From: Bhargavaea ullalensis
GTDB taxonomy: Bacteria; Bacillota; Bacilli; Bacillales_A; Planococcaceae
Assembly (NCBI RefSeq): GCF_040545425.1
Contig: NZ_JBEPLW010000011.1
Length of the DNA: 64,000 bases
Direction: 5' to 3' (one strand)
In this document: piece after piece, positions 24,465 through 32,406 of the stretch
How the letters are laid out: each line of letters starts with the position of its first letter
Position numbering within the stretch: the stretch's first letter is position 1
Notes under the pieces: generated by a model
What the model was told of the DNA's origin: nothing
Database searches by the model: none
What the model saw: only the letters and a program-made list of their open reading frames with translations
Translations under genes and position numbers: made by a program

Positions 24465-25297
24465 CAGATTTCTTTCACCGTTACTTCCGGAGTCTCAAAC
24501 TGGTTTTTCGCGCCGTGGAGGACCGGGCCGACGAATTGGTTGAGCTGCCAGCCGTGCTGGATGGCGGCTGCAACGAATTTCTTCGCTTCGAGGACGGCAT
24601 CCCGGACATCAAGGCCGTTCGCGAGGTTGGCCGTGATCGCCGCTGCGAATGTGCAGCCGGCCCCGTGGTTGTAGGTTGTGTCGATTTTGTCTGTTTCAAG
24701 GAGGAGGAACCGGCTGCCGTCGAAGTACAGGTCGACCGCCTTGTCATGCTGGAGCTGCTTTCCGCCTTTGATGACGACATGCTTTGCGCCGAGCCCGTGG
24801 ATCTTTTCAGCGGCTTTTTTCATGTCATCGACCGTCGTCAGTGCACCGAGGCCGGAGAGCTGTCCGGCTTCGAACAGGTTCGGCGTTGCCACTTCCGCGA
24901 CGGGAAGGAGGTATTCGACCATGGCGCCGACCGTGCCCGGGTTGAGCACTTCGTCTTCGCCCTTGCACACCATGACCGGGTCGATGACGACATGTGTCGT
25001 GCCGGAATCCCGGATGCCTTCGCCGGCTGTGCGGATGACTTCCTCGGTGCTCAGCATGCCCGTCTTGAGCGCGTCGATGCCGACGGAGAGCGCTGTCTTC
25101 AGCTGCTCTTTCAGGACATCGATCGGCAGCGTGTAAACGCCGTGGCTCCAGTTGTTGTCCGGGTCCATCGTCGCAATGACGGTGATGGCCGTCATGCCGT
25201 ATGTGCCGTGTTCCTGGAATGTTTTCAGGTCCGCCTGGAGGCCGGCACCGCCGGACGTATCGGATCCTGCAATGGTGAGTGTCTTTTTGAGTGCCAT
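24464..25297 (-). CDS. pdxK: Pyridoxine/pyridoxal/pyridoxamine kinase, ThiD-like Bacillus type
   Basis: A 277-residue ribokinase-fold kinase that phosphorylates B6 vitamers in PLP salvage. Seen: LTIAGSDTSGGAGLQADLKTFQEHGTYG (substrate side), DPVMVCKGEDEVLNPG, TPNLFEAGQLSGL and NHGAGCTFAAAITANLA (anion hole and catalytic aspartate/cysteine block). These follow the PdxK branch of the ThiD family rather than HMP kinase. Two tandem ATGs exist; the second (25297) has the 8-base spacing from AAGGAG. The promoter region carries a perfect inverted repeat. Confidence 0.88.
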   Translation of the reverse strand: MALKKTLTIAGSDTSGGAGLQADLKTFQEHGTYGMTAITVIATMDPDNNWSHGVYTLPIDVLKEQLKTALSVGIDALKTGMLSTEEVIRTAGEGIRDSGTTHVVIDPVMVCKGEDEVLNPGTVGAMVEYLLPVAEVATPNLFEAGQLSGLGALTTVDDMKKAAEKIHGLGAKHVVIKGGKQLQHDKAVDLYFDGSRFLLLETDKIDTTYNHGAGCTFAAAITANLANGLDVRDAVLEAKKFVAAAIQHGWQLNQFVGPVLHGAKNQFETPEVTVKEI

Positions 25298-25317
25298 CAT
25301 GAAGACTCCTTTTCAAA

Positions 25318-25350
25318 GTGAATTCTCATTTTATTGTAACAGGAATTCAC
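25318..25350. promoter_or_regulatory. Inverted repeat GTGAATTC-N17-GAATTCAC in the pdxK promoter region
   Basis: Perfect 8-bp arms at 25318-25325 and 25343-25350 flank a minus-strand TACAAT, the likely pdxK -10 (in the spacer between them). This looks like an operator; the binding protein is not known. Confidence 0.5.
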
Positions 25351-25497
25351 AGGATTATCGAAATTTCTGCCAAGAAATCACTTCCAGCCGCTTTCCGGCT
25401 GCCTGGCCCCTCCTGCACGCGTTTTCCGGCCGGGAATCGGGTAATATTAATAGAATCAGAGAGTCAACCGCCGAACGGGCGGGGAAGGAGGCGGAAG

Positions 25498-26247
25498 ATG
25501 GCGGACTGGAAAGAAAGAAACACCGGCCGGAACCGGGAGGAGGAAGAGTCGGCCGTGACGGTCGACGAAGTGTGGGACGCGCCGGCAGCCGGCGATGAAC
25601 CGTCAGCCGGCCCCGGGCAAAAGGGAAAAGGTCGGCGTGCGCTCAAGACGTTTCTCTGGATCGCCGTTCCGCTGCTCGCCCTGATCCTGATCGTTACGTT
25701 CATCGCCATCCGGATGCTTGTCGGCGGCAGCACATTCATGGAGCAAAAAGGTGCGGTCGTCGAGCGGGTTCAGGCGCTGAGTGAACTGGCGACCGCGGAA
25801 GCCTACACGAAAGTGATCATCGAACGCTCGGACAATGAGCTGTTCGGACAAAGCATCGGACTCGACATCCCGGGTACGAAGCGCCATCTGCTCGTCGTCA
25901 TCCCGGGGTCGGTGAAGGCCGGGATTGATTTCTCCAAAGTCGGCGAAAAAGACATCCGGATTGACACCGAGGCAGAAACGGTCCGGATCGAGGTTCCGGA
26001 ACCGCAATTCCTCGGCGATCCTGAAATCCGGTTCGATGATGTGGAGATTTATTCGCAGGAAGGCCTGTTCCGAAGCAAAGCCGACATCCAGGAAGGCTAT
26101 GACCTCGCCAGGGAAGCGCAGGCGCTCATCACCAAAGAAGCGACCGAGCGTGGAGTGCTGGAAACGGCGCGGCGGAACGCGGAAACGGCGCTGAAGGAAA
26201 TGTTTTCATTCGCAGGGTATGACGTTCAAGTGAAATTCAAGGAGTGA
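25498..26247 (+). CDS. Membrane-anchored DUF4230 protein
   Basis: A 249-residue protein: a charged cytoplasmic N-terminus, one transmembrane helix (about 55-78) and an extracytoplasmic domain with VERVQALSELATAEAYTKVIIE and ITKEATERGVLETARRNAETAL, the pattern of DUF4230. Function is unknown. ATG 25498 has AAGGAGG eight bases upstream; the open frame from 25318 lies in the promoter region and is not used. ung follows after a 6-bp gap, so the two are likely cotranscribed. Confidence 0.78.
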   Translation: MADWKERNTGRNREEEESAVTVDEVWDAPAAGDEPSAGPGQKGKGRRALKTFLWIAVPLLALILIVTFIAIRMLVGGSTFMEQKGAVVERVQALSELATAEAYTKVIIERSDNELFGQSIGLDIPGTKRHLLVVIPGSVKAGIDFSKVGEKDIRIDTEAETVRIEVPEPQFLGDPEIRFDDVEIYSQEGLFRSKADIQEGYDLAREAQALITKEATERGVLETARRNAETALKEMFSFAGYDVQVKFKE

Positions 26248-26253
26248 TGCCTG

Positions 26254-26934
26254 TTGGCAAAGGATATTTTGAGCAACGACTGGCAGGGCGAGCTGGAAGG
26301 GGAATTCGAAAAGCCGTATTACCTGAAGCTGCGCGAGTTTCTGAAGGAGGAATACAGCAGCCGGGAGATCTACCCGCCGATGCATGACATCTGGACGGCG
26401 TTCGAGCTGACGCCGTACGAAGAAGTGAAGGCCGTCATCCTCGGCCAGGATCCGTACCACGGCCCGGGACAGGCGCACGGCCTGAGCTTCTCGGTGAAGG
26501 CGGGCGTGCGCAAGCCGCCGAGCCTGCGCAATGTGTTCAAGGAGCTGAAGGCGGACATCGGCTGCGCGGAGCCGGAGGACGGCACGCTCACCGGGTGGGC
26601 AAATCAGGGCATCATGATGCTCAATACGGTGCTCACGGTCCGAGCGGGCGAGGCGAACTCCCACCGGAAACAAGGCTGGGAGACGCTCACCGACGAAGTG
26701 ATCCGCAAGCTGTCGGAGCGGGAAAAGCCGGTCGTCTTCGTCCTGTTGGGCAAGCCCGCCCAGCAGAAAAAGCAGCTCATCGACCTGTCACGGCATGCGG
26801 TGATCGAGTCGCCGCATCCGAGCCCGCTCAGCGCCAGCCGGGGGTTTTTCGGCAGCAAGCCGTTCTCGAAAGTGAACGAACAGCTCCGGCGGTGGGGCGA
26901 AGAAGAGATCGACTGGTGCAGAACAAAGGCGTAG
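26254..26934 (+). CDS. ung: Uracil-DNA glycosylase
   Basis: A 226-residue family 1 UDG that removes uracil from DNA. Seen: catalytic GQDPYHGPGQAHGLSFSV at about 64-81, GWANQGIMMLNTVLTVR, and the DNA-intercalating loop HPSPLSASRGFFG at about 187-199. TTG 26254 has AAGGAG nine bases upstream. ung-ywdI-ywdK-gerQ is the order I recall in B. subtilis. Confidence 0.95.
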   Translation: MAKDILSNDWQGELEGEFEKPYYLKLREFLKEEYSSREIYPPMHDIWTAFELTPYEEVKAVILGQDPYHGPGQAHGLSFSVKAGVRKPPSLRNVFKELKADIGCAEPEDGTLTGWANQGIMMLNTVLTVRAGEANSHRKQGWETLTDEVIRKLSEREKPVVFVLLGKPAQQKKQLIDLSRHAVIESPHPSPLSASRGFFGSKPFSKVNEQLRRWGEEEIDWCRTKA

Positions 26935-27026
26935 TGCCGGGTGGATCATTGCGGTATAATGGTCACCGGATTGTGCGCCCGCCAAAAGCCGGGACATGAT
27001 AAAGTGAGTGAATGGAGGGAGATCGG

Positions 27027-27278
27027 ATGGTGCCGATCGAACGGATCTTTGAAGAAATGGAAAAGCAGCTGCGCGACGCGAAGAATTCCTCCGATGAATC
27101 AAGGCGGCGGGAGGCCCTGGCGGCAATCCGGTCGCTCGCGGACGTCGCACTCGGCGACAGGCCGAAAAACGGGATGCCGGAAGTGAAACCGCTGCCGCTG
27201 TCCGCTCCTCAGGCGACCATGACGGCGCCTGCGCAAGACGCAGACGGCGCGAACGGCAACTCCATATTTGATTTCTGA
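27027..27278 (+). CDS. ywdI: YwdI family protein (DUF5327)
   Basis: An 83-residue protein: a helical N-terminal half (MVPIERIFEEMEKQL, REALAAIRSLADVAL) and a Pro/Ala-rich tail ending SIFDF. Position after ung and before the DUF423 gene matches B. subtilis YwdI. ATG 27027 follows GGAGGG with 7 bases spacing, and a TATAAT at 26955-26960 lies upstream. Function is unknown. Confidence 0.75.
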   Translation: MVPIERIFEEMEKQLRDAKNSSDESRRREALAAIRSLADVALGDRPKNGMPEVKPLPLSAPQATMTAPAQDADGANGNSIFDF

Positions 27279-27318
27279 CTCCGATACAGACCATACAGAA
27301 CGAAAGAAGGGGAAATGA

Positions 27319-27699
27319 GTGAAGTTCTTTTTGATTGCCGGAGCGATCAACGCCATGATTTCCGTGGCGGCCGGCGCATTCGGCGCGCACGGGCTGGAAG
27401 GCAAGCTGAACGACCATTACATGAGCGTCTGGGAAAAGGCCGCCATGTATCAGATGTACCATGCGCTCGGCCTCATCATCATCGGTGTGCTGAAGCACCC
27501 GTCGCTGCTCGGCAATATCACCCAGCTGAACTGGGCAGGGTGGCTGCTGTTTGCGGGGATCATCCTGTTTTCCGGCAGCCTGTACGTGCTTGCACTCACG
27601 CAGATCGGCGTGCTCGGCGCCATCACGCCGCTCGGGGGCGTCGCGTTCATCATCGGGTGGCTCATGCTCGCAATCGGCGCGGCCAAGCATCTCGGCTGA
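27319..27699 (+). CDS. ywdK: DUF423 small membrane protein YwdK
   Basis: A 126-residue, four-helix membrane protein with the DUF423 hallmark AGAFGAHGLEGKL (about 18-30) and YQMYHALGLIIIG, plus GSLYVLALTQIGVLGAITPLGG. Function is unknown. GTG 27319 follows AAGGGGA. It is the last gene before a bidirectional terminator and is convergent with gerQ. Confidence 0.87.
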   Translation: MKFFLIAGAINAMISVAAGAFGAHGLEGKLNDHYMSVWEKAAMYQMYHALGLIIIGVLKHPSLLGNITQLNWAGWLLFAGIILFSGSLYVLALTQIGVLGAITPLGGVAFIIGWLMLAIGAAKHLG

Positions 27700-27713
27700 A
27701 CCCCCATACAAGG

Positions 27714-27759
27714 AAAAGGACATCCGTCGGGCTTTTGCCGTCGGGATGTCCTTTTTTTC
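27714..27759. terminator. Bidirectional terminator between ywdK and gerQ
   Basis: AAAAGGACATCC(GTCGGG) / GGATGTCCTTTTT with flanking A and T tracts on both strands; it overlaps the last codon of gerQ. Confidence 0.88.
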
Positions 27760-28123
27760 ATCTCGGCTGCTGGTTGAAGTAATTCAGCTCCTCGTCGAAT
27801 TCCGCGTAGTCAAAGTAGATCATCGGGAACAAGAATCGGTGGTCGGTCCGTGCCTCGCGCAAAATTACGTGGTCACGGCCGGCCGCTTCCACAAACCCGC
27901 GGACCACCTTCGTCGTCGTCCCCCGCTCACCGTGCTCGAATGAGAAGTGGAACGTTCCCGGCTGGCCCCGGTTGAGCCGGAGGATGTTCTCGATGTACGA
28001 CTCTTCCCCCTGAGCCGGCGGCCGGCCTGTGGGCAGGGTCACCTGCGGAGGTATCGTGCCCTGTGGAACGGTCGGCTGCATCGGCACCGGCCGGATGTTC
28101 GGATTCCAATAATACTGGACCAT
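27758..28123 (-). CDS. gerQ: Spore coat protein GerQ
   Basis: A 121-residue protein. The C-terminal domain (ESYIENILRLNRGQPGTFHF and VVRGFVEAAGRDHVIL, then FDYAEFDEEL) matches GerQ, needed in B. subtilis for CwlJ function in germination and cross-linked by transglutaminase Tgl in the coat. The N-terminal Pro/Gln-rich region is short, and the protein has a single lysine (in TTTKVVRG), so the N-terminal lysines reported for Tgl cross-linking are missing. ATG 28123 follows AAAGGTGG. Synteny with ywdK supports the call. Confidence 0.85.
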   Translation of the reverse strand: MVQYYWNPNIRPVPMQPTVPQGTIPPQVTLPTGRPPAQGEESYIENILRLNRGQPGTFHFSFEHGERGTTTKVVRGFVEAAGRDHVILREARTDHRFLFPMIYFDYAEFDEELNYFNQQPR

Positions 28124-28354
28124 CTGGATCCACCTTTCATGTTATGGATTGGATTGGCGGCATTCGCCTGGTGATGGAAAGCGAAACGCAGTGCGGCTAT
28201 GAGCGGCCCGAGTTCTGCCGGCTGTGCAACCGTTCCGATCATTTTCGGCGGCATGGCCCGCACTTTCGCCTGACCTCCTCGGAATGACTATATGAGCGGG
28301 AGGGCGGGTACATTCCTGTATAGCAATGAAAACGGACAGGAGATGAGAGAAACA

Positions 28355-29212
28355 GTGGCGATCGACAACACGGTTTATGAATTCATGCAGCGGTATGACA
28401 GCGGCAGGCTGAGGACGAAAGACGGACTGGAAGCCTATTTCTCCGAATATCCGGGGTTTTTCGAGGAATACTTCCCGAAACACTGCCCGAAGACCGATGA
28501 GCGCCTCATCCGCGCAATCGAGCAATACCCGGGAAAGATTAAAGACATCGAGGCTGCCGGACAGCGGCTGCCGGAAGAAATCGAAAAAGTGGAAGCGGCT
28601 TACCGGGAACTCACCGGGATTGACCCGCACATGGACCACCATCTGTTCGTCGGCACATTCGGCTCGAATGCATTCATCGGCGGCAAAGAAAAAAACGATG
28701 CCTACTATGCGCTGGAAATGCTGTCACCGGATCCCGATGATCTTCGCCTCGTCGCCGCCCACGAAACCGGCCATGTCGTGCAGTACCGGATGTCCGGGGA
28801 AGCGGGCGGGGAGACGTGGTGGCGCCATGTCGACTGGTCGCATCCGGCCGTCACCCTGATGTCTGAAGGGGGGGCGCTCCACCTTTCCAAGCTCGCCGTC
28901 CCCGGACTCGACCAGCCGTCCTACACGTCGTTCGGCACGCTGCCGGAAGAGGGATACGGATTTTTCATGGCGAACAAGCGGCAGATCAAAGATGAGTTCC
29001 TGAAAGACATGGACGGAGGCTGGACCGGCGGCAATGAAATGGAATGGTTCCGGCTTTCGGGCGGCCGCCGGCACGGCTTTTCCCGGCTCGGTTATTACCT
29101 CGCAGGCGAATTCATGGAACGGCGCGCAGAGATACGCGGTCTTGAACCGGCACTCACCGACTGGGACCGCCTCACGCTTGAGGAAGAAGTTCACGACTAT
29201 CTGAAGGAATAA
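28355..29212 (+). CDS. Putative zinc metallopeptidase with HETGH motif
   Basis: A 285-residue protein with AAHETGHVVQYRM (HExxH) at about residue 134 and later SEGGALHLSKLAVPG, which gives a plausible third ligand glutamate, similar to DUF2268-like predicted Zn proteases. There is no signal peptide, so it should act in the cytosol. I do not recognise a named family. The start is uncertain: GTG 28355 lies 12 bases after AGGAG, whereas ATG 28343 abuts that site. It faces hemQ across a terminator. Confidence 0.6.
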   Translation: MAIDNTVYEFMQRYDSGRLRTKDGLEAYFSEYPGFFEEYFPKHCPKTDERLIRAIEQYPGKIKDIEAAGQRLPEEIEKVEAAYRELTGIDPHMDHHLFVGTFGSNAFIGGKEKNDAYYALEMLSPDPDDLRLVAAHETGHVVQYRMSGEAGGETWWRHVDWSHPAVTLMSEGGALHLSKLAVPGLDQPSYTSFGTLPEEGYGFFMANKRQIKDEFLKDMDGGWTGGNEMEWFRLSGGRRHGFSRLGYYLAGEFMERRAEIRGLEPALTDWDRLTLEEEVHDYLKE

Positions 29213-29244
29213 AAAAACGGGCAGCCCGATTGCGGCTGCCCGTT
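29213..29244. terminator. Terminator between the metallopeptidase gene and hemQ
   Basis: ACGGGCAGCC / GGCTGCCCGT perfect stem with CGATTGC loop; on the minus strand it is followed by T7, on the plus strand by a weaker TTCCGG. Confidence 0.82.
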
Positions 29245-29252
29245 TCCGGATT

Positions 29253-30005
29253 TTATTTCACATCAAAAAAGGTGTTGCGGTCTTCGCCCTGCAGGATCGT
29301 GCCCACGAAGAAAGAGCCGAACACGCCGTAGCGGGCGCTCACTTCGTCAAAGCGCATTTCGTAGACGAGTTTCTTGAACTGGAGAACGTCGTCGGAGAAA
29401 AGCGTGACCCCCCATTCGTAGTCGTCAAAGCCGACGGAACCGGAGATGATCTGCTTGACCTTTCCGGCATACTCGCGGCCGATCATCCCGTGGCTGCGCA
29501 TGAGCTCGCGGCGGCGGTCCATGTCGAGCATGTACCAGTTATCCTCGCCTTCGCGTTTTTTGTCCATCGGGTAGAAGCACACGTACTGCCAGCGCGGAAG
29601 TTCCGGATACAGGCGGCCGCGGACGTACGGGTTCTGGTATGGATCCTCGTTGGATTCCTTCGCCAGGTAGTTCGAAAGTTCAACGACGGAGACGTAGGAG
29701 TACGACGGGATCAGGTAGTCGGCGATCGCGAGTTTATTAAGCTCGGCTTCCAGCTTCTGAAGCTCGTCCATCGTCGGGCGGAGAATCATGAGCATGAAGT
29801 CGGCTTTCTGGCCGACGACCGTATAGAAGGCATGGCTGCCGGTCTTTTCGTCGTCCGCCTTTTGGAGCTTGTCAAGAAAAGCAATGAATTCATCGGTTGC
29901 GGCTTTCCGTTCCTCCGCGGGGAGCGCTTTAAAGGTGGCCCAGTCGACCGTGCGGAAGTCATGGAGCACGTACCAGCCGTCAAGTGTGATTGCTGCTTCG
30001 ATCAT
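29253..30005 (-). CDS. hemQ: Coproheme decarboxylase HemQ (ChdC)
   Basis: A 250-residue chlorite-dismutase-fold enzyme that converts coproheme to heme b in the Firmicutes coproporphyrin pathway. Seen: LDGWYVLHDFR near the N-terminus, RWQYVCFYPMDKKREGEDNWYML (catalytic tyrosine about residue 145), RSHGMIGREYAGKVKQII (proximal histidine about 172) and GSVGFDDYEWGVTLFSDD. Length is normal. ATG 30005 follows AAGGAG with a 10-base gap. lipL starts divergently upstream, as in B. subtilis. Confidence 0.93.
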   Translation of the reverse strand: MIEAAITLDGWYVLHDFRTVDWATFKALPAEERKAATDEFIAFLDKLQKADDEKTGSHAFYTVVGQKADFMLMILRPTMDELQKLEAELNKLAIADYLIPSYSYVSVVELSNYLAKESNEDPYQNPYVRGRLYPELPRWQYVCFYPMDKKREGEDNWYMLDMDRRRELMRSHGMIGREYAGKVKQIISGSVGFDDYEWGVTLFSDDVLQFKKLVYEMRFDEVSARYGVFGSFFVGTILQGEDRNTFFDVK

Positions 30006-30193
30006 ATGAATGACACTCCTTTTGATTCGGATAGCCCAAGTGTAGCACAGACGGATGCGAGGAAGGAGGCTGAGCGTCCGGCGTCACACTTTTGTAAAAA
30101 GAAGCGGTACTTTTCTGCGACGGCCCGTTTGTGTATGCTTAACGGAGAATAATGAATTTCCGGCGTGCCGGAAAACAGATCAGGAGAATGAAC

Positions 30194-31048
30194 ATGGACA
30201 AGACATCGGATTTGACGGCCGCCCTGCTGCAGCCGCCGTCTTGGCGCTTCATCGATCAGTCGGTGAGCGGTCTCGGCCGGTCCGCACTTGAATCCTTTGC
30301 GATGGATGACACGCTCTGCCATCTCGTCGGCCAGGGGAAGAGCATTCCGGCCGTGCGGACTTGGGTGCATGACCGGACCGTCGTGCTCGGGATTCAGGAT
30401 CACCGGCTTCCGTACATCGGAGAGGCGGTTTCGTTTCTGGAGACGAACGGCTGGCGCCCGATTGTGCGGAATTCCGGCGGCCTGGCGGTCGTGCTCGACG
30501 AAGAAGTGCTGAACATCACGATTGCACTGACCGAACAGGGCCGCCCGATCGACATTCCGGCCGGCTACGAAGTGATGCTGGAATTCGTCCGGCTCCTGCT
30601 CCCGGAAGCGGCGGAACAGATCGAGGCCTATGAAATCGTCGGTTCGTACTGCCCGGGATCGTATGACCTGAGCATCGACGGAAAGAAATTCGCCGGCATC
30701 TCCCAGCGGCGCCTCCGCGGCGGCATCGCCGTCCAGGTGTACCTGTGCGCAGGCGGCAGCGGGGCAAAGCGGGCGGAACTGATCCGCGACGTCTATGAGA
30801 CAGGCCTGAAAGGCGAGAAGACGAAATTCGAGTATCCGTCGATCCGCCCCGAAGTCATGGCCTCCCTCACCGAGCTCCTCGGCAAACCGGTCACGGCATT
30901 CGAACTGAACACGCGCGTCCGGCGGCTGCTGGGGGTGCTGTCCGGCGACGTGCGGCAAAATCTGTTCGAAGGGGAAGAAGTGGATTTGTATGGCAAGTAC
31001 CTGAAGCGCGTCGTTGAACGGAACGCGAAGCTGCTTGAGGGTGTGTGA
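30194..31048 (+). CDS. lipL: Octanoyl-[GcvH]:protein N-octanoyltransferase LipL
   Basis: A 284-residue LplA/LipB-fold transferase that moves octanoyl from GcvH to the E2 lipoyl domains in Bacillus-type lipoate synthesis. Seen: IVRNSGGLAVVLDEEVLNI (lipoyl pocket), YCPGSYDLSIDGKKFAGISQRR with the acyl-thioester cysteine (about residue 150), GGIAVQVYLCAGG. These fit LipL rather than LplA. Two close ATGs exist; 30194 has AGGAG at 7 bases. It sits between hemQ (divergent) and rsfA (convergent) as in B. subtilis. Confidence 0.9.
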   Translation: MDKTSDLTAALLQPPSWRFIDQSVSGLGRSALESFAMDDTLCHLVGQGKSIPAVRTWVHDRTVVLGIQDHRLPYIGEAVSFLETNGWRPIVRNSGGLAVVLDEEVLNITIALTEQGRPIDIPAGYEVMLEFVRLLLPEAAEQIEAYEIVGSYCPGSYDLSIDGKKFAGISQRRLRGGIAVQVYLCAGGSGAKRAELIRDVYETGLKGEKTKFEYPSIRPEVMASLTELLGKPVTAFELNTRVRRLLGVLSGDVRQNLFEGEEVDLYGKYLKRVVERNAKLLEGV

Positions 31049-31064
31049 AGGCGGGTGCGTTTTG

Positions 31065-31165
31065 CCGAGAGTCCGATTCGGCTGTTTAAGAGTCCGATTC
31101 GGCCGCGCAAGAGTCCAATTCGGCCTTGTAAGAGTCCGATTCTCCCCGCTAAGAGTCCGATTTCC
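31065..31165. repeat. 21-bp-step repeat array, family 2 in reverse orientation (core TAAGAGTCCGAT)
   Basis: Five GAGTCC[G/A]AT cores start at 31069, 31090, 31111, 31132 and 31153, exactly 21 bp apart. The core TAAGAGTCCGAT is the reverse complement of the array at 11398-11505, which also has five copies at 21 bp. The array lies between lipL and the bidirectional terminator before rsfA. Confidence 0.93.
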
Positions 31166-31185
31166 TCAATGAATCAATCAAATGC

Positions 31186-31216
31186 AAAAGCTGCCGTGGG
31201 TACCGGCAGCTTTTTG
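31186..31216. terminator. Bidirectional terminator between lipL and rsfA
   Basis: AAAAGCTGCCG / CGGCAGCTTTTT stem with a 6-base loop and A/T tracts on both strands. Confidence 0.87.
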
Positions 31217-31219
31217 AAT

Positions 31220-31855
31220 TTATGAGTGCGTCTGATTGTCTTCGTCTGTTGTGAGATTGCCGTCTGTCTCCATCCCGAACGCAGGCGCCTCGGCCTCGTC
31301 GCCGTCAAGCGTCACCAGCTTGCGCGCACGGTTCATGATGCGGACAAACTGATCGTAGTCTTCGCGGATCGACTTGTTTTCTTTTTCAAGGTTGCCGACT
31401 TCCTGTTCGAGTTCGGCGATCCGCCGTTCGGCCGCCGTCGCTTCCCGCTGCCACTTCATCGCTTCATGGCCTGCCGGGTTGGTATGCTGCAGGCGCATCA
31501 GGTAGGCGATGACGACGTCAAGCGACAGGTTCGACAGGCGTAGAGGGGCGCCGCTCACGCTTTCGCCGTCGTTGCCGACAACGTAAAGTCCCGCATTGTT
31601 CCGGCGGAAATCTTTCCCGAGCGCACGCATCGTTTCCTTGCGCTCCTTTTTCGCTTCGGCAAGTTCTTTCTCATATTCTTTCCGGACCACCGCATTCCAG
31701 CGGAACCCGCAGGCCGCCGCCGTCCGGTTCATCGCATCCCCGGCTTCCTCAAATGCATTCAACTGCGTGCTGCCATCTCGGACATGCCGCAACACCGTCT
31801 CTGCAAGCAACTGGTCGTTCTCTTCAAGCCAAGCATCCTGTCTGACTTTCACCAT
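31220..31855 (-). CDS. rsfA: RsfA family prespore transcription regulator
   Basis: A 211-residue protein: N-terminal Myb/SANT-like DNA-binding region (RQDAWLEENDQLLAETVLRH, QLNAFEEAGDAMNRTAAACGFRWNAVVRK, about 5-60), then a long coiled coil (about 130-185). RsfA modulates sigma-F/sigma-G genes in the B. subtilis forespore. Position next to lipL and ywfO agrees with that gene. ATG 31855 follows AGGAGG at 8 bases. No clear sigma-F promoter can be assigned by eye. Confidence 0.85.
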   Translation of the reverse strand: MVKVRQDAWLEENDQLLAETVLRHVRDGSTQLNAFEEAGDAMNRTAAACGFRWNAVVRKEYEKELAEAKKERKETMRALGKDFRRNNAGLYVVGNDGESVSGAPLRLSNLSLDVVIAYLMRLQHTNPAGHEAMKWQREATAAERRIAELEQEVGNLEKENKSIREDYDQFVRIMNRARKLVTLDGDEAEAPAFGMETDGNLTTDEDNQTHS

Positions 31856-32021
31856 TTAGAGTCCTCCTGCCATCTTCATAGTCTGTTTCCTTGCATGCAG
31901 TCTGTACGGGAAGCCTTTGTTTTATACGGTCTCTTTTATATTTTCCAAAGACTTCTCAAATAGGAAAAGAGCCTCATCGGGAAGTGGGATAGAGAGTGGT
32001 GAGACAAGAGGGTAATGAGGG

Positions 32022-32250
32022 TTTCGCAGTTAGCGGGTTGGATTCGCACTTAGGGCGGCGCGTTCGCACTTAGAGGAGAGGTTTCGCACTTAGAAGGTTG
32101 GTTTCGCACTTAGAGGATAGGTTTCGCACTTAGAGGGCTGGTTTCGCACTTAGAGGACAGGTTTCGCACCTAGAAGGTTGGTTTCGCACTTAGAGAGGCT
32201 CGATCGCACCTAGAGAAGCACGATCGCACTTAGGCGGACAGCTCCGCAAC
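32022..32250. repeat. 20-bp-step repeat array, family 1 (core TTCGCACTTAG)
   Basis: TCGCA cores start at 32024 and recur every 20 bp through 32224 (11 copies), with a decayed copy near 32243. Consensus GTTTCGCACTTAGAGG plus 4 variable bases. Same family, same orientation and same 20-bp step as the array at 5211-5586. It lies between divergent rsfA and ywfO. The rest of 31856-32406 has AT-rich promoter-like sequence for rsfA near 31905-31975 and a TATACT -10 for ywfO at 32367-32372. Confidence 0.95.
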
Positions 32251-32406
32251 CGGGAGCCGCTTCTGCAGGGCCACTTGTCGATTTCTCCGCCGGTTCGCTT
32301 GATTTTGATTGATTCTCCGAAAATTGAAAGTCTGCCGGGCGGATTCCCAAGGAGAGTTGGAAGGGGTATACTGGGGGAACCGAACGTTTTTTGCGGGGGG
32401 TGCCAT

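Noticed and set aside
28139..28345. Small frames between gerQ and the metallopeptidase gene (for example a minus frame after GAGGAGG near 28280, and a plus cysteine-containing frame at 28174-28287)
   Set aside because: The minus frame runs into gerQ with no sensible end; the plus frame has no good ribosome site. No support beyond openness.
31856..32021. A sigma-F promoter for rsfA
   Set aside because: GTATA occurs, but no -10 of the right form at the right spacing could be found by eye.
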